Shown here piece by piece: positions 15,918-24,621 of a stretch of 53,784 bases of DNA (positions within the stretch are counted from its first letter, which is position 1; each line of letters opens with the position of its first letter). The position numbers were made by a program, and so were the translations under genes. Source of the DNA: Aequorivita vitellina (GTDB lineage Bacteria; Bacteroidota; Bacteroidia; Flavobacteriales; Flavobacteriaceae); assembly GCF_022008365.1 (NCBI RefSeq), contig NZ_JAIRBA010000028.1:1-53784 (forward strand), read 5' to 3'. Below the pieces are notes generated by a model. That model had not been told where the DNA came from and ran no database searches. It was given only the letters and a program-made list of their open reading frames with translations.

Positions 15918-17690
15918 ATGAACAAACCAACAGATTTTTACAAACAACAGATAGAAACCCATTCAAAAGAATTACAAAAACTGAAAAAGAAACTTGCTGT
16001 TTCCAGTACCGTTCGGCTTTTTGTATTTATACTGGCTTGTTATGGCATTTACTTGTTCTTGGAAAATGCGCAGATAATAATTGCAATTATTGTTTTAACG
16101 ATTGTGGCTTTTATTTATTTGGTTACAAAACACAGTGGTTTGCAATACAAGCGCGATTTAAAAAAAGCGTTGATTGCACAAAATGAAACGGAACTTGAAG
16201 TGCTAAACAGAGTTTTTCACCATTTGCCCTCTGGTGAAAAATACAAAGATCCGCTTCATTTTTACAGTCAAGATATCGACCTCTTTGGACGTGGCTCTTT
16301 CTTCCAATATTTAAACAGAACTGCGTTGGAAAGTGGTTCCGATTTTTTAGCTGAGATTTTTACTGAAAACGAAGTAGATGCTATAAATAAAAAGCAAAAA
16401 GCAATTGCCGAATTATCTGAAAAACCTAAATGGCGGCAACAGTTTTCGGCCATAGCTTCATTGGTGCAAACTGAAAGTCCGGCCGCTGAGGTTAACGATT
16501 GGCTGCAAGATTACAAACGTTTTGTCCCTAAATGGATAAAACCGCTGTCGTTAGTGTTTACGGTAGTTTCCATAGGTTTAATTGTTTCTAATTACTTTGG
16601 AATGCTTTCGGGTTATTTTACGGCAGGATGGCTCATTTTAGGAATTGCAATTTCAGGAATATTTCAGAAAAAAGTTAATGACCTTACTAAACATACTTCA
16701 AAAATTCAAAGCACTTTTGAGCAATTTTACAAACTAATTTTAGAAATTGAAAACGAAGATTTTTCTTCAGAAATACTTTCCGAAAAACGAAACTCCGTAA
16801 TTCAATCAAAGACTAAAACATCGGCTGTTTTAAAACAATTTGCACGGTATTTAGATGTTTTGGAACAGGGAAATATTATGATTTTCGGAACAATTATAAA
16901 TGGATTTACGCTTCGGAACCTGCGTCAGTGTTATAATATTGAAAACTGGATTGAAACGCATAAAAACAGTGTCCCTACTTGGTTTGAAAGCATTACTTTC
17001 TTTGATGCGTACAACAGTTTGGCAAATTTCAAGTTTAATCATCCCAACTATGTTTTTCCAGAAATAAACGATAAAATTCCAGTCTTAAAAGTAAAAGGTG
17101 CAGGGCATCCATTGTTGAAAGAATCGACGATGATTCGCAATGATTTTCAGATTAATTCGGAAGAATTTTTCATTGTTACAGGCGCGAATATGGCGGGGAA
17201 AAGTACCTTTTTAAGAACTGTTTCACTACAAATTGTAATGGGGAATATTGGGCTGCCCGTTTGTGCCAAAAAAGCCGAATACAACCCAATAAAACTGATT
17301 ACAAGTATGCGAACTACCGATAGTTTAACGGACGATGAGTCGTATTTTTTCAGTGAATTAAAACGTTTGAAATTTATTGTTGACGAAATTAAAACCGATC
17401 GATACTTCATCATTCTCGATGAAATATTGAAAGGTACAAACAGTACAGACAAAGCCATCGGCTCCCGCAAATTTGTTGAAAAACTTGTTGCCAGTAATTC
17501 CACCGGAATTATAGCTACTCACGATTTAAGTCTGTGCGCCGCCGCTGAAGATTTGTCCGAAGTAAAAAACTATTTTTTCGATGCTCGAATTGAAAACGAC
17601 GAACTTTATTTCGACTATACTTTTAAACCGGGAATTTGTCAAAATATGAACGCCTCCTTTTTACTTAAAAAGATGCAGATTGTAGATTAA
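15918..17690 (+). CDS. Membrane-anchored MutS family ATPase
   Basis: A 590-residue protein with the MutS C-terminal ABC-type ATPase but without the mismatch-recognition domain. Walker A is GANMAGKST (422-430), and Walker B reads RYFIILDEILKGTNS with GIIATHD as switch His. Two hydrophobic hairpins, near 33-65 (LFVFILACYGIYLFLENAQII...) and 205-245 (LSLVFTVVSIGLIV...), predict insertion in the inner membrane. No FxE mismatch motif is present and no endonuclease Smr domain, so it is neither MutS nor MutS2. The true mutS lies at 50.7 kb. Such proteins are common in Bacteroidota; a role coupling DNA to the membrane is speculation. Confidence 0.8.
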   Translation: MNKPTDFYKQQIETHSKELQKLKKKLAVSSTVRLFVFILACYGIYLFLENAQIIIAIIVLTIVAFIYLVTKHSGLQYKRDLKKALIAQNETELEVLNRVFHHLPSGEKYKDPLHFYSQDIDLFGRGSFFQYLNRTALESGSDFLAEIFTENEVDAINKKQKAIAELSEKPKWRQQFSAIASLVQTESPAAEVNDWLQDYKRFVPKWIKPLSLVFTVVSIGLIVSNYFGMLSGYFTAGWLILGIAISGIFQKKVNDLTKHTSKIQSTFEQFYKLILEIENEDFSSEILSEKRNSVIQSKTKTSAVLKQFARYLDVLEQGNIMIFGTIINGFTLRNLRQCYNIENWIETHKNSVPTWFESITFFDAYNSLANFKFNHPNYVFPEINDKIPVLKVKGAGHPLLKESTMIRNDFQINSEEFFIVTGANMAGKSTFLRTVSLQIVMGNIGLPVCAKKAEYNPIKLITSMRTTDSLTDDESYFFSELKRLKFIVDEIKTDRYFIILDEILKGTNSTDKAIGSRKFVEKLVASNSTGIIATHDLSLCAAAEDLSEVKNYFFDARIENDELYFDYTFKPGICQNMNASFLLKKMQIVD

Positions 17691-17856
17691 AAAAATATAA
17701 GCTACACATTAATAGATGTTTGCGTTTTTTTATTTACATTTAGCAATCTGATTCCTATTCACTCTTTCCTCCATAAAATTTCTTTTTTACAACCTGTCCC
17801 AAATATTAAACTAGTAATCAATTTTAATATTTATACTAATTTAATTTTATGGAATT

Positions 17857-18678
17857 ATGAAAACAACTACCAACCTTAAGTTTATTGCAGTAGCATCTAT
17901 GATGTTGCTATTTAATTTTAGCCTTTTTGCACAAAATGCGAACAGACCACAGTATATGTCTGTTACCACGAACCATTGGAATATGGATAAAGATGATTTA
18001 AGTATGAGTGATTGGAAGGCATTAGAAAAGGAATATTTACAAAAAGTTGTAAGTAAAAACGAACACATTACGTCTGCGTCCTTTTACACACATTTATTTT
18101 CACCCGATAATACCGAAGTACTTTATGTGCAAACATACCCTTCTTGGGAAGCCATGGATAAAGCGGCTAAACGCAGTGCTGAACTTGAAAAACAAGCTTG
18201 GCCGGATGACAAAGCGAGAGCTAATTTCTTTAAAAAACGAAACGATTATTTTGCAGCATACCATTCCGATGAAATTTATGCTCCGATTGATGGCGCCAAG
18301 TTATTGCCTGCTGACAACACGAAAGATTTAGTGCTTTACGTTCGCAAAACATATTTTACTTTTCCGGAAGATGGTTCGCAAAAGGAATTTGATGAAATGC
18401 GAGCAGATAATTTTGCTAAAGTTCTTTCAAAGAACGAATACATCAAAGGATATTACCCAAATGTTCACGCTTGGGGCAGCGATAAAACCGAATATATAGA
18501 AGCATTTTTCGTTGATTCTTTATGCGATATGGAAAAAATGTTCGATAAAAATGGCGAGTTAATTAGCCAAGCTTGGCCAGGAGATTCCGGAATGGAACGC
18601 GGTAAAAAATGGGGTAAATATTTTACGGGCAAACACGGTGATGCCGCATATACGCTAATCGTAGAACTTTCAAAATAA
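17857..18678 (+). CDS. Secreted protein with two duplicated ferredoxin-like domains
   Basis: A 273-residue exported protein (signal peptide 1-25, ending SLFAQ). It consists of two related halves. VSKNEHITSASFYTH...SWEAMDKAAKRSAELEKQAWPDD (about 67-125) aligns with LSKNEYIKGYYPNVH...LCDMEKMFDKNGELISQAWPGD (about 188-247). Each half has the beta-alpha-beta pattern of dimeric alpha/beta-barrel (ABM/NIPSNAP-like) proteins and repeats an AWP.D motif. I recognise no family with a known function. It is monocistronic, with a strong terminator behind it. Confidence 0.7.
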   Translation: MKTTTNLKFIAVASMMLLFNFSLFAQNANRPQYMSVTTNHWNMDKDDLSMSDWKALEKEYLQKVVSKNEHITSASFYTHLFSPDNTEVLYVQTYPSWEAMDKAAKRSAELEKQAWPDDKARANFFKKRNDYFAAYHSDEIYAPIDGAKLLPADNTKDLVLYVRKTYFTFPEDGSQKEFDEMRADNFAKVLSKNEYIKGYYPNVHAWGSDKTEYIEAFFVDSLCDMEKMFDKNGELISQAWPGDSGMERGKKWGKYFTGKHGDAAYTLIVELSK

Positions 18679-18702
18679 GACTTCAAAATTTCTACTTTAT
18701 CT

Positions 18703-18736
18703 AAAAAAGGATGTTTTAAAAAAGCATCCTTTTTTT
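18703..18736 (+). terminator. Rho-independent terminator
   Basis: AAAAAAGGATG (18703-18713) pairs with CATCCTTTTTT (18726-18736 region) around a short A-rich loop, and the 3' arm is itself a T-run. Confidence 0.85.
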
Positions 18737-18790
18737 ATATTGAGGAAGGGTGTATTTTCGCGGCTTGGCTCTTGTAAATATTAGCTTTTA

Positions 18791-19786
18791 ATGGATTCAG
18801 TAACACAAATAGTTTTAGGCGCAGCTGTTGGCGAAGCTGTATTAGGCAAAAAGATTGGCAACAAAGCGATGGTGTTGGGCGCTATTGCTGGAACTATCCC
18901 AGATTTGGATGTGCTTTCAAGTCATTTTACAGATACGGTTACCGCTTTGGAGATTCATCGCGGTTTTACACACTCCATCGTTTTCGCTATTACTTTCGGA
19001 CTACTCTTTGGGTGGTTGCTTTCACTCTGGGATAAGCGCGCAACATTAAAAGAATGGTCGTGGTTTTGGTTTTTGTGCTTTGTTACACATCCGCTGCTCG
19101 ACGCGCATACTACTTGGGGTACACAGCTTTTTTGGCCGCTGGATTTACGCTTGGCCTATAAAAACATATTTGTAATCGATCCACTTTACACGCTGCCATT
19201 TTTAGTGTTTTTAATTTTGGCGATGCTTCAGAAAAGAGGAAGTATTAAACGACGAAAATTCAATAATCTTGGATTGATTGTGAGCAGTGCATATATGTTA
19301 CTCACTTTAATTTTGAAGGGAATTAGTTATACCAAATTTCAATCGGCGCTCAAGCATCAAAACATTGCATACGCTGCATTGGAAACCAAACCCAGCCCGT
19401 TGAATACTATTTTATGGACTGCAAATGTGGAAACCAAAGATGCATTTTTAATAGGCGATTATTCTTTTTTCGACACCCAACCCATTCAGTTTTTTCCACA
19501 TCCTAAAAATCACGCAGCTCTTGGCGATTTGAAGGAATACGACAAGGTGCAACGCCTCATAAATATTACCCAAGGTTGGTACACTATTTCTGAAAAGGAA
19601 AACGGTATTTATTTAAACGATTTACGTTTCGGATTGATTAGCCTCGACCCAACTGCAGATAAATTTGCATTTAGTTTTCTAATTGAAAAAGAAGGAAATG
19701 ATGTTGTAATCACAGAAGAGCCAAAAGACACTCGAGACGCTAAAAAATTACTACCAGCCCTTTGGGAACGGGTAAAAGGGAATTAG
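18791..19786 (+). CDS. YdjM/DUF457 family membrane metal-dependent hydrolase
   Basis: A 331-residue member of the LexA-binding inner-membrane-associated hydrolase (YdjM, DUF457) family. It begins MDSVTQIVLGAAVGEAVLGKKIGNKAMVLGAIAGTIPDLDVLSSHF. The conserved DLD and the following HRGFTHSI (about 57-64) and HPLLDAHTTWGTQLFWPLD (about 101-120) are the His/Asp-rich metal-binding motifs. Four to five membrane helices fill residues 65-180; the C-terminal about 140 residues form a soluble domain. The enzymatic reaction is unknown. The 3' end overlaps the convergent DUF4440 gene by four bases. Confidence 0.82.
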   Translation: MDSVTQIVLGAAVGEAVLGKKIGNKAMVLGAIAGTIPDLDVLSSHFTDTVTALEIHRGFTHSIVFAITFGLLFGWLLSLWDKRATLKEWSWFWFLCFVTHPLLDAHTTWGTQLFWPLDLRLAYKNIFVIDPLYTLPFLVFLILAMLQKRGSIKRRKFNNLGLIVSSAYMLLTLILKGISYTKFQSALKHQNIAYAALETKPSPLNTILWTANVETKDAFLIGDYSFFDTQPIQFFPHPKNHAALGDLKEYDKVQRLINITQGWYTISEKENGIYLNDLRFGLISLDPTADKFAFSFLIEKEGNDVVITEEPKDTRDAKKLLPALWERVKGN

Positions 19787-20211
19787 CAACTCATATCTGC
19801 TACAATTTTCCATTCGCCTTCAATTCGTTTAAAAATAATTAGAAATACACCATTTGCATTGCCCGCCTTGCGCGTTAAATGATATTGCCCCATGACGTAA
19901 TATGAATCGTCTTCAATTTTTGTAATTGCGTCAATAGTAAACTTTAGTGTACCCGTGTATTCTTTTGTGGGATATCCTTTTTTGTAGTTATCCAGTGTTT
20001 TTTGCCAACCATTTGTAAGGCCGCTGCTACCGTAAAATTTAAGGGAGTCGCTCTTCCAATAACCTTGCATAAAACCCTCTAAATCGTTTTGGGTCCAAGC
20101 AATTTCTTGGGTTTTTAATACAGAGAGGATTGCTTCTTTATCCGCGGTTTCTGTTTGTGCAAAACCTTTGATTGTTGCTATTAAGCAGAAAAAAATTAGT
20201 AACTTTTTCAT
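19783..20211 (-). CDS. Secreted NTF2-like (DUF4440/SnoaL) protein
   Basis: A 142-residue exported protein: signal MKKLLIFFCLIATIKGFAQ, then the cone-shaped NTF2 fold pattern (EAILSVLKTQEIAWTQNDLEGFMQGYWKSDSL..., YYVMGQYHLTRKAG, GVFLIIFKRIEGEWKIVADMSC). Family members act as small ligand-binding or ketosteroid-isomerase-like domains, and no catalytic set can be assigned here. It is monocistronic and convergent with the YdjM-like gene. Confidence 0.8.
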   Translation of the reverse strand: MKKLLIFFCLIATIKGFAQTETADKEAILSVLKTQEIAWTQNDLEGFMQGYWKSDSLKFYGSSGLTNGWQKTLDNYKKGYPTKEYTGTLKFTIDAITKIEDDSYYVMGQYHLTRKAGNANGVFLIIFKRIEGEWKIVADMSC

Positions 20212-20368
20212 AATTCTATTATTTTGATATTTTAGTTGTGGCGCGAAAAGCTGCTCCTACAATAAAGATAATTTTAAATTGAATTGTTTAGTAAAATGCG
20301 CAAATAAATTGTTTTAAAAATTTCACCTAACTTTACTACGAAACAGTTTAAATTAAAAATAAATTCTT

Positions 20369-21403
20369 TTGAGTACTTCAAAAATAGAAATTTCTGGCAC
20401 CTATCTTATTAAAGCATTTTTGATTGTAGGTGGCGTTTTGGCTATTCTTTACATTGGGGCTGGACTATTGATGCCCTTGCTCGTAGCCGCTATTATTGCA
20501 GTTCTGCTTGATAAACCCACCGAAAAAATGAAGCAATGGGGCTTGCCCAATTGGCTGTCTATATCACTTTCTATTTTGCTAATGATTGTCATTTTTAGCT
20601 TGCTTACGTGGTTAATAAGCTCACAGATAAATACGATGGCCAACGATTGGCCAACCATTAAAGAAAAAGCCACCGAAAAATTGAACAACCTTTCTCAATG
20701 GGCCAATCAGTATCTTAATTGGGATTATAAAGATTATTTGGAAAACAATAAACGGTTAATACAAAAGGCCGAAAGCCTTGGCAGTGCATTTCTATCTTCG
20801 GTTATGAATTTACTTTCGCAATCGCTTTTAATTTTTGTATATATTATTTTACTGCTGATGCAGCGTAAACTGTTTATCAACTTTTTTAAAAAGCTTACTT
20901 CCAATCCATCGGCAATGGCTACTTTATTAAGTAATTCAAAAAATATTATGAATAGCTATCTCTTAGGAAAAGGTAAAATAATGGTTTTCCTATTTGCAAT
21001 TTACTATCTGGGTTTTACACTAGGTTCTGTGCCTTATGCACTATTTTTAGCTTTGTTTGCGGCGCTTTTTTCTATCATTCCGTATGTGGGGAATATTATT
21101 GGTGGGGGTATTGCACTCGTTCTTTCCTATCTATATGCGGGAACTACACCGGCAATTATCGTGCTTTGTGTAATTTCAGCAGCACAACTGGTAGAAAATT
21201 ATATTTTAACTCCCTGGATAATCGGCGATGAAATAGAACTAAACCCTTTTGTTACCGTGTTTGGAGTAGTTCTCTTTTCGGTACTTTGGGGTATGGTGGG
21301 CGCCATTATCGCTTTACCGCTTATCGGTGTTTTAAAGGTGATTTTTCAACATACTCAAGGAATGGAGCCTTATGCATTTTTAATAAAAAAGAAAGATTCG
21401 TAA
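20369..21403 (+). CDS. AI-2E family transporter
   Basis: A 344-residue inner-membrane protein of the AI-2 exporter (AI-2E, formerly UPF0118) family, with about seven membrane helices in two clusters (17-90, 145-335). Family motifs: LLVAAIIAVLLDKPTEKM, FKKLTSN in the central soluble part, IPYVGNIIGGGIALVL (about 230-246) and ILTPWIIGDEIELNPFVTVFGVVL (about 275-298). E. coli TqsA is linked to autoinducer-2 release; other members work as ion antiporters, so the substrate is uncertain. No ATG precedes the first helix, so the start is TTG at 20369. Confidence 0.85.
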   Translation: MSTSKIEISGTYLIKAFLIVGGVLAILYIGAGLLMPLLVAAIIAVLLDKPTEKMKQWGLPNWLSISLSILLMIVIFSLLTWLISSQINTMANDWPTIKEKATEKLNNLSQWANQYLNWDYKDYLENNKRLIQKAESLGSAFLSSVMNLLSQSLLIFVYIILLLMQRKLFINFFKKLTSNPSAMATLLSNSKNIMNSYLLGKGKIMVFLFAIYYLGFTLGSVPYALFLALFAALFSIIPYVGNIIGGGIALVLSYLYAGTTPAIIVLCVISAAQLVENYILTPWIIGDEIELNPFVTVFGVVLFSVLWGMVGAIIALPLIGVLKVIFQHTQGMEPYAFLIKKKDS

Positions 21404-21459
21404 ATAATGAATTTTCCATCAACTTATGCGAAAAAATTAGATCGGAATTAATTCTGGTG

Positions 21460-24400
21460 TTAATAGTCCATCATAAAATCTTCCCCAAAAACAGTTTTTA
21501 ATCTAAGAAGTAGCTCTTCCGCATTCTCTTTCCTAAAAACCATTGGCGGCTTTATTTTTAAAACATTGTGGTCTGGTCCGTCAATGCTCATTAAAATACC
21601 GAGTTGTTTCATTCTGTTTGCCAAATAGGAAGCGTGTTCAGACAACGGATTTTGTTCCGGATCATTCAATTCAAACCCTAAAAATAAACCTTCGCCGCGA
21701 ACGTCGCCAATAATTGGAAACTGCTTTTGAAGCTTTTTCAATTCAGCAATTAAAAATCCTCCAATTTCCAACGCATTTTGCTGTAAGTTTTCATCATCTA
21801 TAATTTCCAAAACTGTGCGGCCTATCGCGCAAGAGACGGGATTGCCACCAAAGGTGTTGAAATACTCCATTCCGGTGTTGAATTTTTCCGCAATTTCAGC
21901 AGTACAAGCAACCACAGCAAGCGGATGACCATTTCCTGCAGGTTTGCCCATGGTTACAATATCTGGCTGTACGTCGTAAAGTTCGAATGCCCAAAAAGTT
22001 TTACCCATTCTGCCGAAACCTGTTTGTACTTCATCTGCAATACAAATGCCACCAGCTTCGCGAACGTGTTTGTAAACTTCTTTGAAATAGTTTTTAGGAG
22101 GTACAATTTGGCCGCCGCAGCTAATTAAAGTTTCGCCGATAAAACCAGCGATTTCTTTGCCTTCAGCTTTTAAATTCTGAATAATTTCTTTAGCGTGATT
22201 TGCGTAATCTATACCGCAATTTTCCGAAGTATATTTTCCTCTGTAAGAATCTGGAAGCGGAAGAATATGCGTTGTTTCGGGTTTTGGAAACCCACCATCG
22301 CCTTCAAATTTATACGAACTCACGTCCATCACAGCATTTGTGTTTCCGTGATAACCCACTTCTATTGCCAAAATATCTTTGTTGCCCGTTATGGTTTTTG
22401 CCATTCGCAATGCGAGCTCATTGGCTTCGCTGCCCGAATTTACTATGTGAATAACCGATAAATGGGGCGGTAATTTTTTCAGCAAAGCTTCGGCGTAAGC
22501 GATAATTTCTTCGTGTAAATAGCGTGTATTTGTGTTTAAAACCGCCATTTGTTTTTGCCCCGCTGATACAACTTTTGGGTGCTGATGGCCCACGTGATTT
22601 ACATTGTTTACGGTATCTAAATATTTTTGACCGTCAACATCAATTAAAAAAATACCTTCGCCGCGGACGATATGCAAAGGTTTATTGTACGACAGACTCA
22701 ATCCTTTCCCGAGGTGGTCTTTTCTGAAATTGATAATTTTATCTTCGGAAATCTTTGCTTCGGCAGTTTCCAATTCTTCTTCAAATATAAAGTTTGGGTT
22801 TGGGCAAATGCTTTTCCAAATTTCGATATTTGAAGGTAATGCTACTCCGTTAAAATTTTCATCATTCCCCAATAAATCTAAAATAAGCTGAAAGTGAAGA
22901 TGCGGCGCCCAATTTCCATTTTCTGCCGATTTTCCTATATATGCAATTCGGTCTCCCTGTTTTACTTTTTGTCCAACTTGTAAAATTTCTAACGACATTA
23001 ATGATAAATGTCCATAAAGTGAGTAGAATTTTCCGTCGTTAAATTTGTGTTCCAAAATAAGCATCGGACCATAATCTTTGTCGTAATTATTATGGTGAAT
23101 TACTTTTACAATTCCATCAAACGGAGCGTGGACAGGAGTTTTAGCAGGCACCCAAAAATCGGTTCCCAAATGAACGGTTCTGTATTGCGGACCATTATTG
23201 CCTTCACTTTTAAAAGCTGGGGTACTGTAAAACGGACGCGTTTCCATGTACCCATTTACCAATATAGTTTTAGGATTATGCTTTCGGAATTGCTTCAGTT
23301 TAAATTCTGAAATGTCCGTATCACTGTATTCCGAAAGGTTACCGAGCAGAGTACTGCCCACACTCATATCTAAATTCACAACCTTTTCAGAAGAAACGGA
23401 CGGGAACAAAGTCCTTAGCGAAACTTGATTGTTTTTCGCCCAGTTTTCAAACTTTTTTTGAAGTGGATGGGCAGAATAACCACAGGCTTTTCGGAAGGAA
23501 TAGTAGGCGAAATTTTCATTCACATGATACCATTTTTCCAACAAATGCCACGCTGGCTTTTCGCTAATTACAAAATAATCATCGTTAGGAAATTCTTCTT
23601 TTTTAATGGCAGCGCTTGTAACCGTTGTAACGAGGCGCATTCCCACCAAAGTGTATAAATGCTTTATTTCATTTTCTGATAATTTGTAGTGCTTGTTGTA
23701 GCCTTTTACTACATCCGCCGCTGCCGAAAGTGGATCGGGAAGGGCCATGATTGCATATGCCAAAACTATGGCGAGGTCATTGATTGTTTGGGTATAAACA
23801 GCATCTCCAAAATCTATAAAACCCGAGATTTTTGGGTTGCTTAAATCTTCGGAAACTAATATGTTATAATCGTTTAAATCGTTGTGAACAATACTTTTTG
23901 GAAGCTTGTTGTATGCAGTTTGTATTTTGTCAAATTTATTTTGAAAATGTGCAATTATCTTTTTTTGTTCGCCCGAAAACTTATCTAAATGAAGTTTTGT
24001 CCAAGCGGAATTTACCAAATCCCAATCTAATTTTCTGTGTGCAGCGGCATATTCAAAATCTTGAAGCGCTACAGTTAAACTACCAGCAGCGGCTCCCAAA
24101 CTGTGTCGTAATTGTTTGGTTTTCGGATTTACTGTTGCCCAGAGTCGTCCTGGCACCCAATTAAGTAGTCGTGCGGTTTTATTGTTGGTTAAGTTTGTGA
24201 GTTCTTTTTTTTCCTCATTCCTCACAACTTTAGGAAGTGAAATTTCTAGTTTTTTCGCAGAGAGATGTTTCAGTATTTTAATTTGAAAATCTAATTGTTC
24301 TTGATTTTCTTCTGTTGAAATTTTTAGAAGAAATTTTTCTCCCGAGGTAGATTTTAGGAAAAAGTTTTCATCAACGTAACCATCAAGTTTTGATGCTTCA

Positions 24401-24462
24401 GCGTTAATATTATAATAGTGTTTTGCGATTTTTAAAGCTTGTGGGGAAGTGGTTTGCGACAT
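21460..24462 (-). CDS. APH-type kinase - M23 peptidase - class III aminotransferase fusion
   Basis: A 1000-residue cytosolic fusion from ATG 24462 (MSQTTSPQ...); the longer frame from 24522 adds 20 unlikely residues. Domain 1 (about 10-330) is an aminoglycoside-phosphotransferase-like kinase with HNDLNDYN (193-200) and DFGD (from 217). Domain 2 (about 405-560) is an M23/LytM-type peptidase with zinc ligands HLGTD (431-435) and HLH (521-523). Domain 3 (about 580-1000) is a class III PLP aminotransferase: NSGSEANELALRMA, DEVQTGFGRMG and PLP Lys840 in MGKPAGNGHP. Domains 1 and 3 resemble mammalian hydroxylysine kinase (HYKK) and the AGXT2L phospho-lyases, which act in sequence. A kinase plus phospho-lyase acting on a hydroxylated amine is therefore inferred. 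No signal peptide is present, so the M23 part may be structural. Confidence 0.85.
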   Translation of the reverse strand: MSQTTSPQALKIAKHYYNINAEASKLDGYVDENFFLKSTSGEKFLLKISTEENQEQLDFQIKILKHLSAKKLEISLPKVVRNEEKKELTNLTNNKTARLLNWVPGRLWATVNPKTKQLRHSLGAAAGSLTVALQDFEYAAAHRKLDWDLVNSAWTKLHLDKFSGEQKKIIAHFQNKFDKIQTAYNKLPKSIVHNDLNDYNILVSEDLSNPKISGFIDFGDAVYTQTINDLAIVLAYAIMALPDPLSAAADVVKGYNKHYKLSENEIKHLYTLVGMRLVTTVTSAAIKKEEFPNDDYFVISEKPAWHLLEKWYHVNENFAYYSFRKACGYSAHPLQKKFENWAKNNQVSLRTLFPSVSSEKVVNLDMSVGSTLLGNLSEYSDTDISEFKLKQFRKHNPKTILVNGYMETRPFYSTPAFKSEGNNGPQYRTVHLGTDFWVPAKTPVHAPFDGIVKVIHHNNYDKDYGPMLILEHKFNDGKFYSLYGHLSLMSLEILQVGQKVKQGDRIAYIGKSAENGNWAPHLHFQLILDLLGNDENFNGVALPSNIEIWKSICPNPNFIFEEELETAEAKISEDKIINFRKDHLGKGLSLSYNKPLHIVRGEGIFLIDVDGQKYLDTVNNVNHVGHQHPKVVSAGQKQMAVLNTNTRYLHEEIIAYAEALLKKLPPHLSVIHIVNSGSEANELALRMAKTITGNKDILAIEVGYHGNTNAVMDVSSYKFEGDGGFPKPETTHILPLPDSYRGKYTSENCGIDYANHAKEIIQNLKAEGKEIAGFIGETLISCGGQIVPPKNYFKEVYKHVREAGGICIADEVQTGFGRMGKTFWAFELYDVQPDIVTMGKPAGNGHPLAVVACTAEIAEKFNTGMEYFNTFGGNPVSCAIGRTVLEIIDDENLQQNALEIGGFLIAELKKLQKQFPIIGDVRGEGLFLGFELNDPEQNPLSEHASYLANRMKQLGILMSIDGPDHNVLKIKPPMVFRKENAEELLLRLKTVFGEDFMMDY

Positions 24463-24532
24463 AGTATATTGAGGATATATTATTTCAAAATTACTGAAAG
24501 TTTGGACTATAGCCCTTCTCAAACAGTAAATT

Positions 24533-24569
24533 AATTACCTCCAGATAAATTTGGAACCTGGAGGCAATT
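24533..24569 (-). terminator. Strong hairpin between DUF4407 and fusion genes
   Basis: AATTACCTCCAG (24533-24544) pairs with CTGGAGGCAATT (24558-24569) with a single A-C mismatch. It lies downstream of the DUF4407 stop. A T-run is lacking, so it may be an attenuator or a repeat. Confidence 0.4.
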
Positions 24570-24621
24570 AAAAAGATAGACCCATTGGGCATGAGTTTCT
24601 CGACGCGGCAGGTTTTGGGGC

